NCBI GenBank assembly: GCA_021818585.1
Contig: JAKATU010000035.1
Location: 1-64,000 of the forward strand
Source: Acidobacteriota bacterium
GTDB lineage: Bacteria; Acidobacteriota; Terriglobia; Terriglobales; Acidobacteriaceae
Direction of reading: 5' to 3'
Length of the DNA: 64,000 nucleotides
The notes under the pieces are model-generated. The model did no database searches, was not told the origin of the DNA, and worked only from the letters and a program-made list of their open reading frames with translations. Position numbers and translations under genes: made by a program. Shown here one piece after another: positions 61,992 through 64,000 of this stretch (the stretch's first letter is position 1; every line of letters begins with the position of its first letter).

Positions 61992-64000
61992 AGAATCCTC
62001 AGAGCGGTGATGGCCATGTCAATGAGCTTGATACCGATAAATGGAACGATGATGCCACCCAATCCATAGATGAGCAAATTGCGCTGTAACAGCACGGCGG
62101 CGGAAACCGGTCGATACTTGACCCCGCGCAGGGCGAGCGGAATTAGTGCGATGATGATGAGCGCGTTGAATATGACCGCTGAAAGCACTGCAGACTGAGG
62201 CGAGTGCAAGTGCATAATGTTCAACGCCGAGAGTACCGGGAATGCTGTGGCAAACATGGCGGGAATAATAGCAAAGTACTTGGCGATGTCGTTGGCGATG
62301 GAGAACGTAGTCAACGCGCCACGAGTCATCAGCAGTTGCTTTCCTATGGCAACAATCTCAATCAGCTTTGTCGGATTCGAGTCCAGGTCAACCATGTTGC
62401 CGGCTTCTTTCGCAGCCTGCGTCCCGGTGCTCATGGCTACGCCAACATCGGCCTGCGCCAGTGCGGGCGCATCATTAGTTCCGTCTCCGGTCATCGCCAC
62501 AAGCTTGCCTTGTGCCTGTTCGCGGCGAATCAGGTCCATCTTATCTTGCGGCTTCGCTTCGGCAAGAAAGTCATCCACGCCCGCCTCGCGTGCAATGGCA
62601 GCGGCGGTGAGCGGGTTGTCACCCGTAATCATGATCGTGCGAATGCCCATTACGCGAAGCTGGTGAAATCGCTCCCGCATGCCGCCTTTCACTATGTCCT
62701 TGAGATAAATCACGCCAAGGGCTGATCCATTTTCAGCAACCACCAGCGGAGTGCCGCCGCTGCGGGCCACGCGCTCCACAGCCTCGCGTACCAGAGGGGG
62801 CATCCCATTGCCATGCTCCTTCAGGTGCTGTCGAATCGCATCCACAGATCCCTTACGGATCACTCGATCATCGATGTCCACTCCCGACATGCGTGTCGTC
62901 GCGCTGAACGGAACAAACTCCGCATTACGGTGAGAGAGCTCACGGCCTCGTAATCCATAGCGCTCCTTTGCCAGCACCACAATCGACCGCCCCTCGGGAG
63001 TCTCGTCAGAAAGAGATGAGAGCTGCGCTGCCTCCGCGAGTTGCTCTGCGGAGACGCCCGGGGCAGGAATGAACTCCGCAGCCTGACGGTTTCCGATCGT
63101 GATGGTGCCCGTTTTGTCGAGCAGGAGCGTGTCCACATCACCGGCTGCTTCCACAGCGCGTCCCGAAGTAGCCAGCACATTGTACTGCACCAGCCGATCC
63201 ATGCCCGCAATGCCGATTGCGGACAGCAGTCCTCCTATCGTCGTGGGAATGAGGCAGACCAGCAGCGATACCAGTACGAAGATAGACTGTGGCGCACCCG
63301 AATAGATGGCAAATGGCTGCAGCGTGATCGTTGTCAGAAGGAAGATGATCGTGAGCCCGGCAAGAAGGATATTCAGCGCAATCTCGTTCGGCGTCTTTTG
63401 CCGTTGTGCCCCTTCCACCAGGGCGATCATGCGATCAAGGAATGTTTCGCCTGGATTGGACGTGATCCGGATGATGATCTCATCGCTCAGGACGCGCGTC
63501 CCGCCAGTCACGGCGGACATGTCTCCGCCGGCTTCGCGCACAACCGGCGCAGATTCGCCCGTGATAGCGGATTCATCCACGAATGCCATGCCTTCAATGA
63601 CCTCACCGTCGCCGGGAATGATCTCGCCTGCAGAGACCTTCACAAGGTTCCCCGAAAACAGCATGGCGCTGGATACTTCCTCGATCCCTGTGTCGGTCAT
63701 TCGATGCGCCATCGTTTCGGCTTTCGCTTTGCGGAGAGAGTCCGCCTGAGCTTTGCCGCGACCCTCAGCCATTGCCTCTGCAAAGTTGGCAAACAGCACC
63801 GTAAACCAAAGCCAGAGTGTCACCTGCAGGTCAAATGCAAAGTGGCCGCCTGTGTGCGCTTTTCTCGTAAACAGCAGCACGGTCGTAAGCACGCTGCCAA
63901 CTTCCACGACAAACATGACAGGGTTGCGGATCATCTTCACGGGGTTCAGCTTCAGGAAAGCGTCGAGCGCTGCCCGCGCGGCAATTGAGGCGTCGAATAG
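61988..64000 (-). CDS. kdpB: potassium-transporting ATPase subunit KdpB, N-terminus beyond the window
   Basis: P-type ATPase catalytic subunit. 670 residues are visible, the frame staying open to the right edge ([20 protein letters not shown] before [14 protein letters not shown]); only a few N-terminal residues are missing. Landmarks are the actuator loop [13 protein letters not shown] (TGES), the phosphorylation site [19 protein letters not shown], nucleotide-binding [10 protein letters not shown] and KGS, and the hinge [18 protein letters not shown]. kdpA should lie immediately upstream outside the window. kdpD/E sensors are not seen; downstream of kdpC lies the IS630 element. Confidence 0.97.
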   Translation of the reverse strand, partial: LFDASIAARAALDAFLKLNPVKMIRNPVMFVVEVGSVLTTVLLFTRKAHTGGHFAFDLQVTLWLWFTVLFANFAEAMAEGRGKAQADSLRKAKAETMAHRMTDTGIEEVSSAMLFSGNLVKVSAGEIIPGDGEVIEGMAFVDESAITGESAPVVREAGGDMSAVTGGTRVLSDEIIIRITSNPGETFLDRMIALVEGAQRQKTPNEIALNILLAGLTIIFLLTTITLQPFAIYSGAPQSIFVLVSLLVCLIPTTIGGLLSAIGIAGMDRLVQYNVLATSGRAVEAAGDVDTLLLDKTGTITIGNRQAAEFIPAPGVSAEQLAEAAQLSSLSDETPEGRSIVVLAKERYGLRGRELSHRNAEFVPFSATTRMSGVDIDDRVIRKGSVDAIRQHLKEHGNGMPPLVREAVERVARSGGTPLVVAENGSALGVIYLKDIVKGGMRERFHQLRVMGIRTIMITGDNPLTAAAIAREAGVDDFLAEAKPQDKMDLIRREQAQGKLVAMTGDGTNDAPALAQADVGVAMSTGTQAAKEAGNMVDLDSNPTKLIEIVAIGKQLLMTRGALTTFSIANDIAKYFAIIPAMFATAFPVLSALNIMHLHSPQSAVLSAVIFNALIIIALIPLALRGVKYRPVSAAVLLQRNLLIYGLGGIIVPFIGIKLIDMAITALRIL

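Overview
This is a 64 kb, GC-rich bacterial chromosomal segment, most probably from an Acidobacteriota of the Terriglobia (Acidobacteriaceae) type. That assignment is an inference. It rests on an Oar-like TonB-dependent receptor with a carboxypeptidase-regulatory domain, a DUF5666-like exported protein, a cohesin-capped secretin, a fused alpha-beta 2-oxoacid dehydrogenase E1, the hopanoid radical SAM protein HpnJ, and dispersed intergenic palindromes of the GTCATCCTGAG...CGAAGGACCTGC type. No rRNA, CRISPR array or prophage is visible.

Layout. 1-108: edge of an IS3-family element. 470-2445: initiator tRNA, ffh and a small membrane ORF. 2458-8216 (minus): tsaE, nnrD, an MscS channel and the H+-pyrophosphatase hppA. 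8550-11829 (plus): 2-oxoacid dehydrogenase E1 and aqpZ. 11900-17220 (minus): BI-1-like protein, pstS, pepA, 3-hydroxyacyl-CoA dehydrogenase and a frameshifted PP-loop ATPase. 17260-22822: engB (ysxC), a four-gene minus operon (secretin, two pseudopilins, a urocanase-like domain protein) and smpB. 23274-25624: exported OB-fold-like protein, a GT2 glycosyltransferase and queF. 25742-31802 (plus): adaptor, TPR protein, TolC, hpnJ and two half-size DMT transporters. 31835-36329 (minus): PLP decarboxylase, hutH and a FucP-type MFS permease. 36657-40979 (plus): exported DUF5666 protein and the Oar-like receptor. 41013-44727: a sulfur module. 44853-47495: GH15 (frameshifted) and a glucose dehydrogenase-like SDR. 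47646-53163: helical orphan, a GH18-NodB-GT2 giant and a GT-C mannosyltransferase-like protein. 53126-56862 (minus): TPM, LemA, serS, a small membrane protein and a LolA-like protein. 56939-59556: fetAB, VKOR and a DsbA-like protein. 59624-64000 (minus): broken ParA-like gene, an IS630 element, kdpC and kdpB.

The most striking observation is at 41013-41180. A near-consensus sigma70 promoter places +1 on the A of an ATG that opens a 22-codon ORF with four Cys codons within six positions. A rho-independent terminator follows, then the sulfite/nitrite reductase and siroheme synthase genes. This reads as a leaderless, cysteine-sensing transcription attenuator controlling sulfite reduction, with a TauE/SafE-DUF1634 exporter pair converging on it.

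The right end holds a second story. An IS630 element with intact TA duplication sits in the stop codon of kdpC. Beyond it, a ParA-like gene carries an amber codon exactly where the Walker A lysine should be. Three genes in the window (PP-loop ATPase, GH15, IS630 transposase) each need one added base to be read through, so either they are decaying or the assembly carries single-base deletions.
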